A stretch of 64,000 nucleotides of DNA from Lachnospiraceae bacterium. GTDB taxonomy: Bacteria; Bacillota; Clostridia; Lachnospirales; Lachnospiraceae. The stretch lies in assembly GCA_017938285.1 (NCBI GenBank), contig JAGBBW010000084.1, forward strand, positions 1 through 64,000, given 5' to 3'. Numbering within the stretch: position 1 is the first letter of the stretch; each line of letters begins with the position of its first letter. Of this stretch, positions 32,706 through 41,596 are shown piece by piece. The translations under genes and the position numbers were made by a program. A model generated the notes under the pieces. That model was given only the letters and a program-made list of their open reading frames with translations, had not been told where the DNA came from and ran no database searches.

Positions 32706-33722
32706 TTATGCAGCCATACGGTTCTTTCTGATTACGAGCAGTAATATTCCAACCAGAATTAGTATAATGCCGGCACTCAGACCCAGCATACCAATTTTGT
32801 TAAAACCATCCAGACACCAGGAAAATACCTCCTCTACCAGCTTTACAAAAAATTCCGGAACTTCTTCTCCCTCAGCTAATTCTGAATGCAGCAACAGTTC
32901 CACAACTTTTGGAAGTGATGTTCCACCAAGTTTCATCAGTCCTCCGGTTATTACCGCAAATGCACCTGCAGTAATAAAACCGGATGGACGGAATAAATGA
33001 CAAATCAGCAGGAGAAGTAAGAAAAAGCAGCAGATTCCAAGTACAATATAACCAGCCAGATTTAATACAGCACAAAGTTCTGTACGGTCTGTCAGACTGT
33101 AGCCATACTCTGCTTCCCATTGCCTGAATTCCCTGTACTCCTCTGTTTCATAGATTTCCTGGACAATGCCGGTAAGTTCTGCCTCCAGCTCATCCATTTC
33201 CTCCATTACCAGTATGGTGATTTCCTCTTCATAAGATTCTTTCGCTACTGTCACTATTTCTTCTTTTAAGGCTTCATCCGCCAGATCGTACTGTTCACCC
33301 AGTTCTTCTCTCAGCCATTTTTCTACATTATCATCAAAATACTGCATCAGTAACTGCTTCATGAACTGCTCTTGCTTTGCCAGATCAACGGTGTATTCCT
33401 CTCCTTCAAGCACTGACTGGTATATTTCTTTTATCACTAAACTAATATCCTCTTTAGGAAACAGTTCCCTTACCTGGACGGAAAGATCCTCCTCAATTTC
33501 AATACTCTCTCCTGTTTCCTCCAGAAGCATCTCATATATCCAGTCAATTCCGCCATGTTCCGCAAAGGCATCATAAAGCTCCATTTCCCTGCCCGGCTGC
33601 AATAAAGACTCCGCAGAAAAAATTGCGCCTGATGCCATTCCTGTTCCTACTATCATTGGAAACAGCAGAACACTCATTATAACAGCAATCACAATTGCCA
33701 CTACATTTGTCTGTTTTTTCAT
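32706..33722 (-). CDS. Hypothetical membrane protein in the signalling operon
   Basis: A 338-residue protein with an N-terminal membrane helix (VVAIVIAVIMSVLLFPMIV), a glutamate-rich, helical extracytoplasmic region (about 35-215) and three C-terminal membrane helices (about 220-245, 250-270 and 305-335). I do not recognise the family. It follows the kinase-receiver-DegV gene by 34 bases on the same strand, with AGGAGAG before the ATG, so it is likely the last gene of that operon. It could be a sensor or an output component; there is no direct evidence. Confidence 0.7.
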   Translation of the reverse strand: MKKQTNVVAIVIAVIMSVLLFPMIVGTGMASGAIFSAESLLQPGREMELYDAFAEHGGIDWIYEMLLEETGESIEIEEDLSVQVRELFPKEDISLVIKEIYQSVLEGEEYTVDLAKQEQFMKQLLMQYFDDNVEKWLREELGEQYDLADEALKEEIVTVAKESYEEEITILVMEEMDELEAELTGIVQEIYETEEYREFRQWEAEYGYSLTDRTELCAVLNLAGYIVLGICCFFLLLLLICHLFRPSGFITAGAFAVITGGLMKLGGTSLPKVVELLLHSELAEGEEVPEFFVKLVEEVFSWCLDGFNKIGMLGLSAGIILILVGILLLVIRKNRMAA

Positions 33723-33756
33723 TTTCCCTGACTCTCCTGCTTATTTGTATAAATTA

Positions 33757-36423
33757 CTATTTCTTCAAATATAAAACTCCCATGGTTCCCAGACCACAGT
33801 TACTGGAAATTGTTGCAGAGGCTTTCTGGAATATAATCCGGTCAAACTTCTGGTACTTTTCCACTTCTTCTTTAAATTCTTTTAACTGCTTTGAAGTACA
33901 GCCACAATAGGTTATAAATAAAATCCGGTCATCGATGTTATTCTTTCCTTTAAAATGCTCTCTGATATATTCTGAATAACACCGTTTAATATTACCGGTT
34001 TTAATTTTACTGATAACCAGCTTTCCTTTCCTCATGGCAAGTACCGGATGAAGTGCAAATACATCACAAATTTTCATTACATTAAAACTTATTTTTCCAT
34101 TCCGGTACAAAGAACCAGTGGTTGGAACAATAAAACTGGATGACACGCGCGTCTTCATCCGTTCCAGATCCTTTACAATTTCCTGAACCGTATACCCTTT
34201 TTTTGCAATATGTGCTGCCCGCAGTACCATCATGCCAAGACCTGTGGACAGATGACCGGAATCAATCACCGTAACATTGCCAAATCCCTGGGCTGCTGCC
34301 ATTGCCACTTTATAACCACCACCTACCTTCTGGGCAGTCGTTATATGAATGACCTGTTCTCCAACCGTCAGGGCATTCGAAAAGAAGGTTTCAAATTCTT
34401 CCACTGTTGCTGTCTCCGAACCAGCTTTACCGTCTGTCACCTCCAGATATTCCAGGAAATTGTCCGAGGTAATTTCATTTACATCACAGAACCGGGCATT
34501 CTCCGTATAAACATAACAATACATGGTCTCAATACCATAATGATCCAGAAGTTCCTTTGGCAAGTCACAGACGCAATCTGTAGTAATATGTATTTTCTTG
34601 CGTTTTGCCATCGTCACGGTCTGCACCAGATTTTCTGTTTCTTCCTCTTCTTCCTGTGCCGTATATTCAATCAGTTCCTTCGGCAGATATTTTAACAGCA
34701 CTGCTTCCATCAAAGAACCATTGATTGGCTTTGCCAGATAACTCTGGAATCCCTTATCCCGGTAAATCTGGTCTGCCCCGGCCATAACATTGGCAGTCAG
34801 GGCAATCACCGGGGTTTCCCGGCAAAGTCCGTTTTCCTGTATGGTCAGCCTGTTCAATGTCTCCACGCCATCCATTTCCGGCATCATGTGATCCATAAAG
34901 ATAACCTGGTAATAATGCTGTTTGGTCAGTTCCAGACACTCTTTGCCGCTCTTTGCCAGATCCACCTGAATCTTTGTTTCTCTTAAAAGTTTCTTTGCCA
35001 CCAGCAGGTTCATTTCATTGTCATCCACAACCAGAACCCTTGCATCCGGTGCCTCAAAACGCTTCTTGTATTTTGTACGGGATCTTCCAGTACCTCTGGA
35101 CATAAAATCCATCCGTCCCATTGGGTTTACATCCACAATATCCTGCTCTATCTGGATGGTAAACACGGAACCTTTCTGGTAAATACTGTCTACTGTGATC
35201 TTGCCGCCCATCATATGGGTCAGCTGCTGGGAAATCGCCAGACCAAGACCGGTTCCTTCAATTCCTGCATTCACTCCTTCATCCACACGCTGGAAAGACT
35301 GGAATAAACGCTGCATATCCTCTTTCTTAATACCGATACCGGTATCCTTTACGGAAATGGTCAGCAACACCCTGTTATCTGTTGTCATTTCACTTCTTGC
35401 ACTTAATGTAATGAACCCTTTCTGGGTATACTTCACTGCATTGGACAAAAGATTTGTTACAATCTGCTTAATCCGGACCTCATCGCCATACAGCATGGAT
35501 GGAATGTCCGGGGAAATATCCACCTGGAATTCCAGCTTTTTTTCATGGGCACGAATCCAGATAATGTTGACCAGTTCACTGAACATCCTTCCTGTTTCAT
35601 ACTGAATTGGCACAATTTCCATTTTTCCGGATTCAATTTTGGACATATCCAGAATATCATTAATCAATGCAAGCAGCATTTTACTGGCTTCCTGGATATG
35701 AATGGCATTTTCAGCAATTTCATCTGAAATATCATCTCGCAGAATCATTTCATTCAGACCAATTATCGTATTAATAGGCGTTCTGATTTCATGACTCATA
35801 TTTGCAAAAAAACGGTTTCTTGTATTGGACAGACGTTCCAGCTCCAGCTTCTGCTCCTCTGTCTTTTTCTGCTCCACTTCATATACTTTATTCTGGAAAC
35901 GCACAACAATACCTATAACAAAAGAATTAATTAAAATATTAAATACAATATCGTCATGAGCCATCCATTCACTTTCCAGCGGAATTACAAGATCACGATA
36001 AAAATATTCCACCATGTATGACACAATCATACTTCCGGATGCTATCACCAGCATCGGTACAAACATTTTTCCCCGGACCAGAAGGAACACCGCAAAAATA
36101 CCAAGCACAAACCAGGAAGGCATACCGCCCTGGGAGCCTCCTCCCGTAAAAAAGCAGAATGGAAGCACCACACAATTCAGGGAAACCAAAAGAATACAGC
36201 TGCATAATTCCGTTTTCTTTGTCTTTTTTACCAAAAGAAGCATGCCTAATGCTCCCAGACCACCAAGCAGTGTCATTAAAACAACCCAGTGTGAGAGTCC
36301 GGAATATGCCGCTGCAACTGCCCTGACAAATGACCCTACAATTCCCGCTGTTGCCACAACTTCAAAGATACGGATTGTAATCGGTGTATCACCATACATA
36401 TACTCTTTCCATTTTTTAAGCAT
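33757..36423 (-). CDS. Histidine kinase-receiver protein fused to a DegV lipid-binding domain
   Basis: An 888-residue protein. Residues 15-175 form about six membrane helices. The kinase core starts at ANMSHEIRTPIN (H211) with ATPase boxes NLLSNAVKYT, VKDTGIGIKKED and GTGLGLAIS. A receiver follows (about 462-580, RVLVVDDNEMN, acceptor D511 in IFMDHMMPEMDG, K565 in LAKPI). Residues about 608-888 are a full DegV domain: IHITTDCVCDLPKELL, ETATVEEFETFF, VIDSGHLSTGLGMM and GSLYRNGKISFNV. DegV proteins bind fatty acids, in FakB for phosphorylation by FakA. This fusion is not one I know. Start 36423 follows GGAGGT and overlaps the upstream gene by 8 bases. Confidence 0.92.
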   Translation of the reverse strand: MLKKWKEYMYGDTPITIRIFEVVATAGIVGSFVRAVAAAYSGLSHWVVLMTLLGGLGALGMLLLVKKTKKTELCSCILLVSLNCVVLPFCFFTGGGSQGGMPSWFVLGIFAVFLLVRGKMFVPMLVIASGSMIVSYMVEYFYRDLVIPLESEWMAHDDIVFNILINSFVIGIVVRFQNKVYEVEQKKTEEQKLELERLSNTRNRFFANMSHEIRTPINTIIGLNEMILRDDISDEIAENAIHIQEASKMLLALINDILDMSKIESGKMEIVPIQYETGRMFSELVNIIWIRAHEKKLEFQVDISPDIPSMLYGDEVRIKQIVTNLLSNAVKYTQKGFITLSARSEMTTDNRVLLTISVKDTGIGIKKEDMQRLFQSFQRVDEGVNAGIEGTGLGLAISQQLTHMMGGKITVDSIYQKGSVFTIQIEQDIVDVNPMGRMDFMSRGTGRSRTKYKKRFEAPDARVLVVDDNEMNLLVAKKLLRETKIQVDLAKSGKECLELTKQHYYQVIFMDHMMPEMDGVETLNRLTIQENGLCRETPVIALTANVMAGADQIYRDKGFQSYLAKPINGSLMEAVLLKYLPKELIEYTAQEEEEETENLVQTVTMAKRKKIHITTDCVCDLPKELLDHYGIETMYCYVYTENARFCDVNEITSDNFLEYLEVTDGKAGSETATVEEFETFFSNALTVGEQVIHITTAQKVGGGYKVAMAAAQGFGNVTVIDSGHLSTGLGMMVLRAAHIAKKGYTVQEIVKDLERMKTRVSSSFIVPTTGSLYRNGKISFNVMKICDVFALHPVLAMRKGKLVISKIKTGNIKRCYSEYIREHFKGKNNIDDRILFITYCGCTSKQLKEFKEEVEKYQKFDRIIFQKASATISSNCGLGTMGVLYLKK

Positions 36424-37669
36424 TCTCCGCACCTCCTTCTGCAAGTAAACCGGTCACAAACTCAGAAGCAGTCATAAAATCAAACTGGCTGATATGTTCT
36501 CTTACCGGCTTTAATACTTCCTCCAGATTCTTTCCGGCATAACTGTATTCCGACAGCAGGGCAATCTTATTTTCCACGGTTTCCATTTCAAAGGTCTCCA
36601 GTAATGCCACAAGATCCTTCAAATGGAACAAATATGCATCCGCTGCCAGTTCTTCCTTCAGAACTTCTTCTACGGCTTCCGTTTCCAGCATCGTTTCCAC
36701 ATATTCTGCCGCCAGGGATTTCCTGATATTATCTCCACCAATCTCCAGTAATACCTCTTCGTATTCCTGCATCACTTCTTCATGATGCTCCCGGATGTAC
36801 GACAGATTCTCCGTCTTACCGGCAGCCTCCAGTGCTTTTGCCATTTCGCCCAGATTAGTAGCACCAATACCAATGGATGTACTCTTTAAAGCATGTACAA
36901 GAATCGTATAATTTTTCCAGTCCTTACTCTCATACTTTTCCCGGATTTCCTTGATTTTCTGCAGTCCGGTACTTAAGTAAACCTTCAGAATATCTTCATA
37001 ATCCTGTTCATTATTGCCACAGTACTGCAGACCTCTTCTGCGGTCAATATGTACACCTGCCGTCACCTTTACCGGTTTCTTTTCTTCCTCCGGAGCAAAC
37101 TCCACATCCTCGGCCTTAATCAGTTTATCCTTTGGAATGTACTTTCTAAGCACACGTTCCATATGGCTTAATTCGATTGGCTTTGCCACATAATCCTGGA
37201 AACCTTCCTCCAGAAACATTTCTCTTGCACCGCCAATCGCATTGGCAGTTAAAGCCACAATCGGCACATTCTGGAAGTAATTTCCCGCCTTGGCACGAAT
37301 CTTGTGGGCTGTTTCCACACCATCCATTTCCGGCATCATGTGATCCATAAAAATAATATCATATCTGGAATTTTCCAGCTTGGACAGACATTCCTTACCA
37401 CTGGTTGCCACAAATACTTTGATTTTGTATGGACGAAGCAGACCTTCCACTACCTTTAAGTTCATCAGATTATCATCTACTACCAGAACACTTGCCTCCG
37501 GCGCAATAAACTTCTTGTTCAGATAATGGCTTCCATCCAGACGCTGCAGTGTATAATCTCCATTCAGTACCGCAGCAATGGAAAGCACATAAAACGGCTT
37601 ATAAATTACTTTGATATTTCCGCCAGGCATGGTAGCAATATCCCTGTTCTGCAGTAATACCACGATCAT
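36416..37669 (-). CDS. Receiver-HPt protein, 3' half of a split hybrid kinase
   Basis: A 417-residue ORF. Residues 1-40 (IVVLLQNRDIATMPGGNIKV, IYKPFYVLSIAAVL) are the C-terminal half of a degenerate receiver whose N-terminal half ends the preceding kinase ORF. A complete receiver follows (about 60-175; acceptor D109 in IIFMDHMMPEMDG; K163), then an HPt domain (about 205-325) with the phosphorylatable H259 in LVHALKSTSIGIGA. The frame upstream of its ATG reads on without a stop through DRISEQ, continuing the same protein. So this and the kinase at 37666-39153 were one hybrid kinase, broken by loss of one T near 37688-37690. It may still be translated by coupling at the 4-base ATGA overlap. Confidence 0.88.
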   Translation of the reverse strand: MIVVLLQNRDIATMPGGNIKVIYKPFYVLSIAAVLNGDYTLQRLDGSHYLNKKFIAPEASVLVVDDNLMNLKVVEGLLRPYKIKVFVATSGKECLSKLENSRYDIIFMDHMMPEMDGVETAHKIRAKAGNYFQNVPIVALTANAIGGAREMFLEEGFQDYVAKPIELSHMERVLRKYIPKDKLIKAEDVEFAPEEEKKPVKVTAGVHIDRRRGLQYCGNNEQDYEDILKVYLSTGLQKIKEIREKYESKDWKNYTILVHALKSTSIGIGATNLGEMAKALEAAGKTENLSYIREHHEEVMQEYEEVLLEIGGDNIRKSLAAEYVETMLETEAVEEVLKEELAADAYLFHLKDLVALLETFEMETVENKIALLSEYSYAGKNLEEVLKPVREHISQFDFMTASEFVTGLLAEGGAENA

Positions 37670-39153
37670 CTGTTCAGAAATCCGGTCAAATATTCCTCAT
37701 CTTCCTGATACTCCTCCACCGTAATAAAAGCATGGGTATAAATTTCTTTTTCCATACGGCGTTTAAATTCCATCAGGTTGCGACAGGACTGATAACGAAC
37801 CTCCAGACCTTCTACCATATGCTTGATATTCCGCATATAATCATCACGTATTTCGGTAAATTCATATTTTTCACTATTGATATAACCAATAATATTAATA
37901 TTCTGTACATCGTTTACCGCTACCATCGGACGCTCATCCATCACCTTCTGCGGTATTACAAACTGGAACTCACTTCCTTTTCCCAGTTCACTCTTTACAC
38001 TGATAAAGCCTTCCATCTTGTTAATAAGTTTCTTCGCAATGGCAAGACCCACACCAATACCGCCTTCCTGACGGTTACGCTTTGTATCCACCTGATTAAA
38101 ACTGCTGAACAGTTTCTCCAGATTTTCTTCCGCAATACCGATACCGGTATCCTTCACCTTCACCATCAGATTGATACCATACGCTTCCTTTCTTCCTGCA
38201 AAAGAAATCGTAACGCATCCTTTTTCTGTAAACTTAATGGCATTGTTCACAAAATTTAAAATCACACGCCGGATTTTCTGTTCATCACCAAGCAGGGTAT
38301 ATGGAATTTTTGCATCACAGTCCACAATCAGCTCCAGCTTCTTGGAACCCTTCTGCGCTATTGCCATATTAATAATATCATTAATCGTAGAAGTCAGATT
38401 ATACGGTTCCTCCACCAGTTCCATTTTTCCAGCCTCAAGCTCTGAAAAATCCAGCACATCACTTACGGTTGCCAGAAGATTTCTTCCTGCCGCCTGGATA
38501 TTGAAGGTATCTTCCCTGACGGTATCAGAAATATCTTCCCGCAGAATCATTTCGCTCATACCGCACACTGTATTAATTGGCGTGCGGATTTCGTGGGAAA
38601 TATTAGCAAGAAAGTCATTTTTACTCTGCTCTGCCACCTTTAAATCCTGGATCACTTCCTGAAGTTTCAGGTTTGTATCACGGTGGGTTTTAATAAACAT
38701 ATAGGTCAGTAACTCTATAATAAATAAAGAAACCACCTGAACCAGAAAACGCAGGAAATCCAGGGTTGTATCCATTGGTATCGTCCGGTACACCAGTCCG
38801 TGATATGCAATCAGAAACAAGGAAAAAAACACTTCCAGATATACAATTTCCGGAATATTAAAAAAAGCCAGTAATATCACCAGTACACACAATACGCATA
38901 GCGCACAGACAAACGAACTGGACATCAGACCATATACCGACAAATTCACCAGACATAAGGTGGCATACAGAAATGCCCGGAATCTGTAGTCCTTCACTTC
39001 CCTCAGATAAATATACCAGATTGATACCAGTCCGACTGCAGCCAGCGGCACTATCCAGGCCGGCCAGGCCAGCAGCATGGCTGCAACCGACATAACCAGT
39101 GCATATACGGAATAAATCCACACAATGACTTTCTCTGTCCTTTTTTCCCCCAT
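37666..39153 (-). CDS. Hybrid histidine kinase, 5' part (frameshifted)
   Basis: A 495-residue ORF with six or seven membrane helices (residues 8-155), a dimerisation and phosphoacceptor domain (H187 in FLANISHEIRTPINTV) and an ATPase domain (NFVNNAIKFT, VKDTGIGIAEENL, GGIGVGLAIAKK). From about residue 410 a degenerate receiver begins (NINIIGYINSEKYEFTE) and is cut off at FLNR by a stop. The natural continuation lies in another frame, in the next ORF. The intact protein would have been about 910 residues: membrane sensor, kinase, pseudo-receiver, receiver and HPt. AGGGGAGGG precedes the ATG. Confidence 0.9.
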   Translation of the reverse strand: MGEKRTEKVIVWIYSVYALVMSVAAMLLAWPAWIVPLAAVGLVSIWYIYLREVKDYRFRAFLYATLCLVNLSVYGLMSSSFVCALCVLCVLVILLAFFNIPEIVYLEVFFSLFLIAYHGLVYRTIPMDTTLDFLRFLVQVVSLFIIELLTYMFIKTHRDTNLKLQEVIQDLKVAEQSKNDFLANISHEIRTPINTVCGMSEMILREDISDTVREDTFNIQAAGRNLLATVSDVLDFSELEAGKMELVEEPYNLTSTINDIINMAIAQKGSKKLELIVDCDAKIPYTLLGDEQKIRRVILNFVNNAIKFTEKGCVTISFAGRKEAYGINLMVKVKDTGIGIAEENLEKLFSSFNQVDTKRNRQEGGIGVGLAIAKKLINKMEGFISVKSELGKGSEFQFVIPQKVMDERPMVAVNDVQNINIIGYINSEKYEFTEIRDDYMRNIKHMVEGLEVRYQSCRNLMEFKRRMEKEIYTHAFITVEEYQEDEEYLTGFLNR

Positions 39154-39168
39154 ACAGTATCCCTCCCC

Positions 39169-40239
39169 TTAAATCGGTTCTCCAAGTAGATCTTTGACTT
39201 CCTGCTCCAATCCGGTAAATACATCTGTAATCACCGGATCAAACTGGGTTCCTCTTCCTTCTCTTAATGTATCCATTACCTTATAAATCGGCCGGATTGC
39301 TTCTTTATAACAGCGTTCTTCATACAAGGCATCAAACACATCAGCCAGCGCCATGATTCTGGCACATAACGGAATTGCTTCTCCCTTTAAACCAAGAGGA
39401 TATCCTGTACCATCCCATCGTTCATGATGATACATTGCCACATCTTCTGCAATCTTTACATATTCCGGATCTTCGACTCCGCCAATAATATCATGCACCA
39501 CTGCCTTGCCAAACACCGTATGCAGCTTCATGGAATTATACTCTTCTTCTGTCAGTCTGCCCGGTTTGCAAAGGATTGTATCTGAAATTTTAATTTTACC
39601 GACATCATGCATCGGAGCTGCTTTAATCAGATTCTGAATGTATTCATCCGTCAAAACATCCGTAAACAATCCCTGCTTTTTCAGTTCCTTTGCAATCATC
39701 TCCACATAAATACGGGTATTAATAACATGTTTGCCCGTACTATTATCACGTGTTTCGATCAGAGTTGCCATGGACACAATTACCTGGTCCTGAATCTGGC
39801 TGATTCTGCGGTTTCTTGCCATAATAATTTCTGTCTGCTCTTTTACCATGGCTTCCAGACCGGTACGGTACTTTTCCAGCTCCAGTGTTCTGCGCACACG
39901 ACTCAGCAGCACATCCGGAAGAAACGGTTTTCCTACAAAATCTACTGCACCAGATGCAAAACACCGTGTTTCTGTCTCCGGATCATTATCCGCCGTCAGG
40001 AAAATCACCGGGATATGTGCAAAACGTTCTTCTTTTTTTAATTCTTCCATTACCTGAAATCCGTCCATTTCCGGCATATTGATATCCAGCAGAATCAGAT
40101 CCGGACATTTATTTTCCAGATATTTCAGCGCAACTTTTCCCGAATTTGCCGCAGCAATACGGTACTCCTTTCCCAACAGCTTCTGAGCCAGGGTAAGATT
40201 TGCAGTATCATCATCTACAACTAAAATTACATATTCCAT
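39169..40239 (-). CDS. Receiver-HD-GYP response regulator (RpfG-like)
   Basis: A 356-residue protein. The receiver (1-120) has VILVVDDDTANL and acceptor Asp in LILLDINMPEMDGF. The HD-GYP domain (about 150-345) has HDVGKIKISD, HHERWDGTGYP and ADVFDALYEER, all residues expected of an active cyclic-di-GMP phosphodiesterase. It lies directly upstream of the kinase genes in the same operon, so it is a likely phosphorelay output. The ATG at 40239 gives the usual receiver start; 40251 is an alternative. No GGDEF cyclase is encoded in the window. Confidence 0.92.
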   Translation of the reverse strand: MEYVILVVDDDTANLTLAQKLLGKEYRIAAANSGKVALKYLENKCPDLILLDINMPEMDGFQVMEELKKEERFAHIPVIFLTADNDPETETRCFASGAVDFVGKPFLPDVLLSRVRRTLELEKYRTGLEAMVKEQTEIIMARNRRISQIQDQVIVSMATLIETRDNSTGKHVINTRIYVEMIAKELKKQGLFTDVLTDEYIQNLIKAAPMHDVGKIKISDTILCKPGRLTEEEYNSMKLHTVFGKAVVHDIIGGVEDPEYVKIAEDVAMYHHERWDGTGYPLGLKGEAIPLCARIMALADVFDALYEERCYKEAIRPIYKVMDTLREGRGTQFDPVITDVFTGLEQEVKDLLGEPI

Positions 40240-40257
40240 CCGATATACCATCCTTTC

Positions 40258-41319
40258 CTATTCTGTCGTATCAACTATATAAACATCGGGCCAGTCCCGT
40301 AAATCAACATCCTGTTGTGGAATCCACGTTCCATTTTGTCCTCTTCTTACCATACGAAGCATCGGTCTTCCAGGTTCATCTGCATTCTGTTTCACTACAA
40401 TACCATACATACCATTACTCAGTTCTACAATCACACCGGTTGGGTAAGCAGCTACAGACCGTATAAAAATATCAACCAGACCGGCATCAAATTTGGTTCC
40501 TCTGGCGTTTCTTATTTCTTCCAGAGCTTCATGTACTTTTCTACGTTTCTCCAGATTTCCATAAACCATATTATCAAACGCATCACACAGCGAAACCAGA
40601 CGTACCTGCGGCTTTAACTTATCTTCCGGCATATGAAACGGATATCCGCTGCGGTCCAGTCTCTCATGATGATATAAAATAATTTCCCTTGCCAAAGGCG
40701 TAATCCATTCCTGCTGCTCCACAGTAATATATCCATACACCACATGCCTCTTTATTTCTTTCTGAACTTCTTCCGGCGCTTTGTCCAAAAAAATACCATG
40801 ATAGTTTGCTTTTACATTTGGATATCCAATATCATGCAGTAACGCTCCCATAACAATTTCTTTCACTTCTGCCTGGGAATAGCCGGCTCGCACTGCAATC
40901 AAAGCTGCTAATGCCGCCACACTCAGGGAATGCTCATACAGACTATGGGAATGATTTCTTACATTGGAAATCGTATAAATCACCTCATCCTGCAGCAGAA
41001 CTCCTTCCATAACCTCTGTTGTTACCCTGGTTAATTTCTGCAGTTCTTCCCCGGACGCATAGGACAGCCGTTCCATTGTATCCTTTAATTTTTCCGTACA
41101 CTGCTCACTGATTTTTTCTTCTGTAATATCCTGTACCTGGATTCCCATGGATATTTCATCTTCTACAAAAACATCCGTTACTTTCAGTTCCAGAAGTTTA
41201 TCAACATATTCTTTTTTTAAAATTGTACCGGCAGAAATAAGAACTACTCCACTGGCACCCCGTACATCCTTGGCAAGCAGTTCCCTGCCTTTTATATGTT
41301 CTGTCTGTATCCTCCGCAC
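40258..41319 (-). CDS. HD-GYP domain protein
   Basis: A 353-residue cytosolic protein starting at a GTG (41319) 9 bases after AAGGAG. The N-terminal 95 residues are an uncharacterised domain often found before HD-GYP. The HD-GYP domain (about 125-300) includes HDIGYPNVKANYHG, HHERLDRSGYPF and CDAFDNMVYG. The usual HHERxDGxGYP reads HHERLDRSGYP, so one glycine is replaced. It ends with 60 extra residues (VIVELSNGMYGIVVKQN) typical of this subgroup. Probably a cyclic-di-GMP phosphodiesterase; first gene of the signalling operon. Confidence 0.9.
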   Translation of the reverse strand: MRRIQTEHIKGRELLAKDVRGASGVVLISAGTILKKEYVDKLLELKVTDVFVEDEISMGIQVQDITEEKISEQCTEKLKDTMERLSYASGEELQKLTRVTTEVMEGVLLQDEVIYTISNVRNHSHSLYEHSLSVAALAALIAVRAGYSQAEVKEIVMGALLHDIGYPNVKANYHGIFLDKAPEEVQKEIKRHVVYGYITVEQQEWITPLAREIILYHHERLDRSGYPFHMPEDKLKPQVRLVSLCDAFDNMVYGNLEKRRKVHEALEEIRNARGTKFDAGLVDIFIRSVAAYPTGVIVELSNGMYGIVVKQNADEPGRPMLRMVRRGQNGTWIPQQDVDLRDWPDVYIVDTTE

Positions 41320-41392
41320 GTCCTGTACTCCTTCTGATTCTCCTGGTATTGGGCTTTTCCCCTGCTTTAGCGTATAGTTATCCTATAATACT

Positions 41393-41421
41393 ATAATGCA
41401 TGATTTTTCGATTTTTTTCAA
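41393..41421 (-). promoter_or_regulatory. Candidate promoter of the signalling operon
   Basis: On the minus strand TTGAAA (plus 41416-41421) and CATTAT (plus 41393-41398), 17-base spacer, giving a leader of about 70 bases before the GTG. I looked for a cyclic-di-GMP riboswitch here and did not find one. Confidence 0.5.
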
Positions 41422-41440
41422 TACTATAATAGAACTATTT

Positions 41441-41515
41441 CTAAGGAAACACTAATTAATTGCCTCCTTTAAAGTCTCCAGCGGAGGAAAACACTTTCAT
41501 CAGCGTTTTCCTAAG
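41441..41515. repeat. Short inverted-repeat element, copy 1
   Basis: The ends CTAAGGAAACACTAATTAAT and the reverse of CATCAGCGTTTTCCTAAG form an imperfect inverted repeat. The right half (41480-41515) aligns with 49843-49878 over about 36 bases with few differences, core CTTTC[AG]TCAGCGTTT. It has no coding capacity and looks like a small MITE or REP-type repeat. Confidence 0.65.
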
Positions 41516-41570
41516 AAAAAAGAGTTTTGGCAAAACCATCTGACCCTCCGGTTCTGCCAAAACTCTTTTT
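41516..41570 (-). terminator. Terminator of the tldE gene
   Basis: AAAAAGAGTTTTGGCA (41516-41531) pairs with TGCCAAAACTCTTTTT (41555-41570); the loop can pair further (AACC/GGTT). It lies just after the tldE stop on the minus strand. Confidence 0.85.
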
Positions 41571-41596
41571 ACTATAAAACAGACTTTTTTATTTTT

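Noticed and set aside
41320..41400. Cyclic-di-GMP riboswitch before the HD-GYP operon
   Set aside because: Only a short CGCTAAAGC-like piece resembles the aptamer; the rest of the conserved fold is missing.
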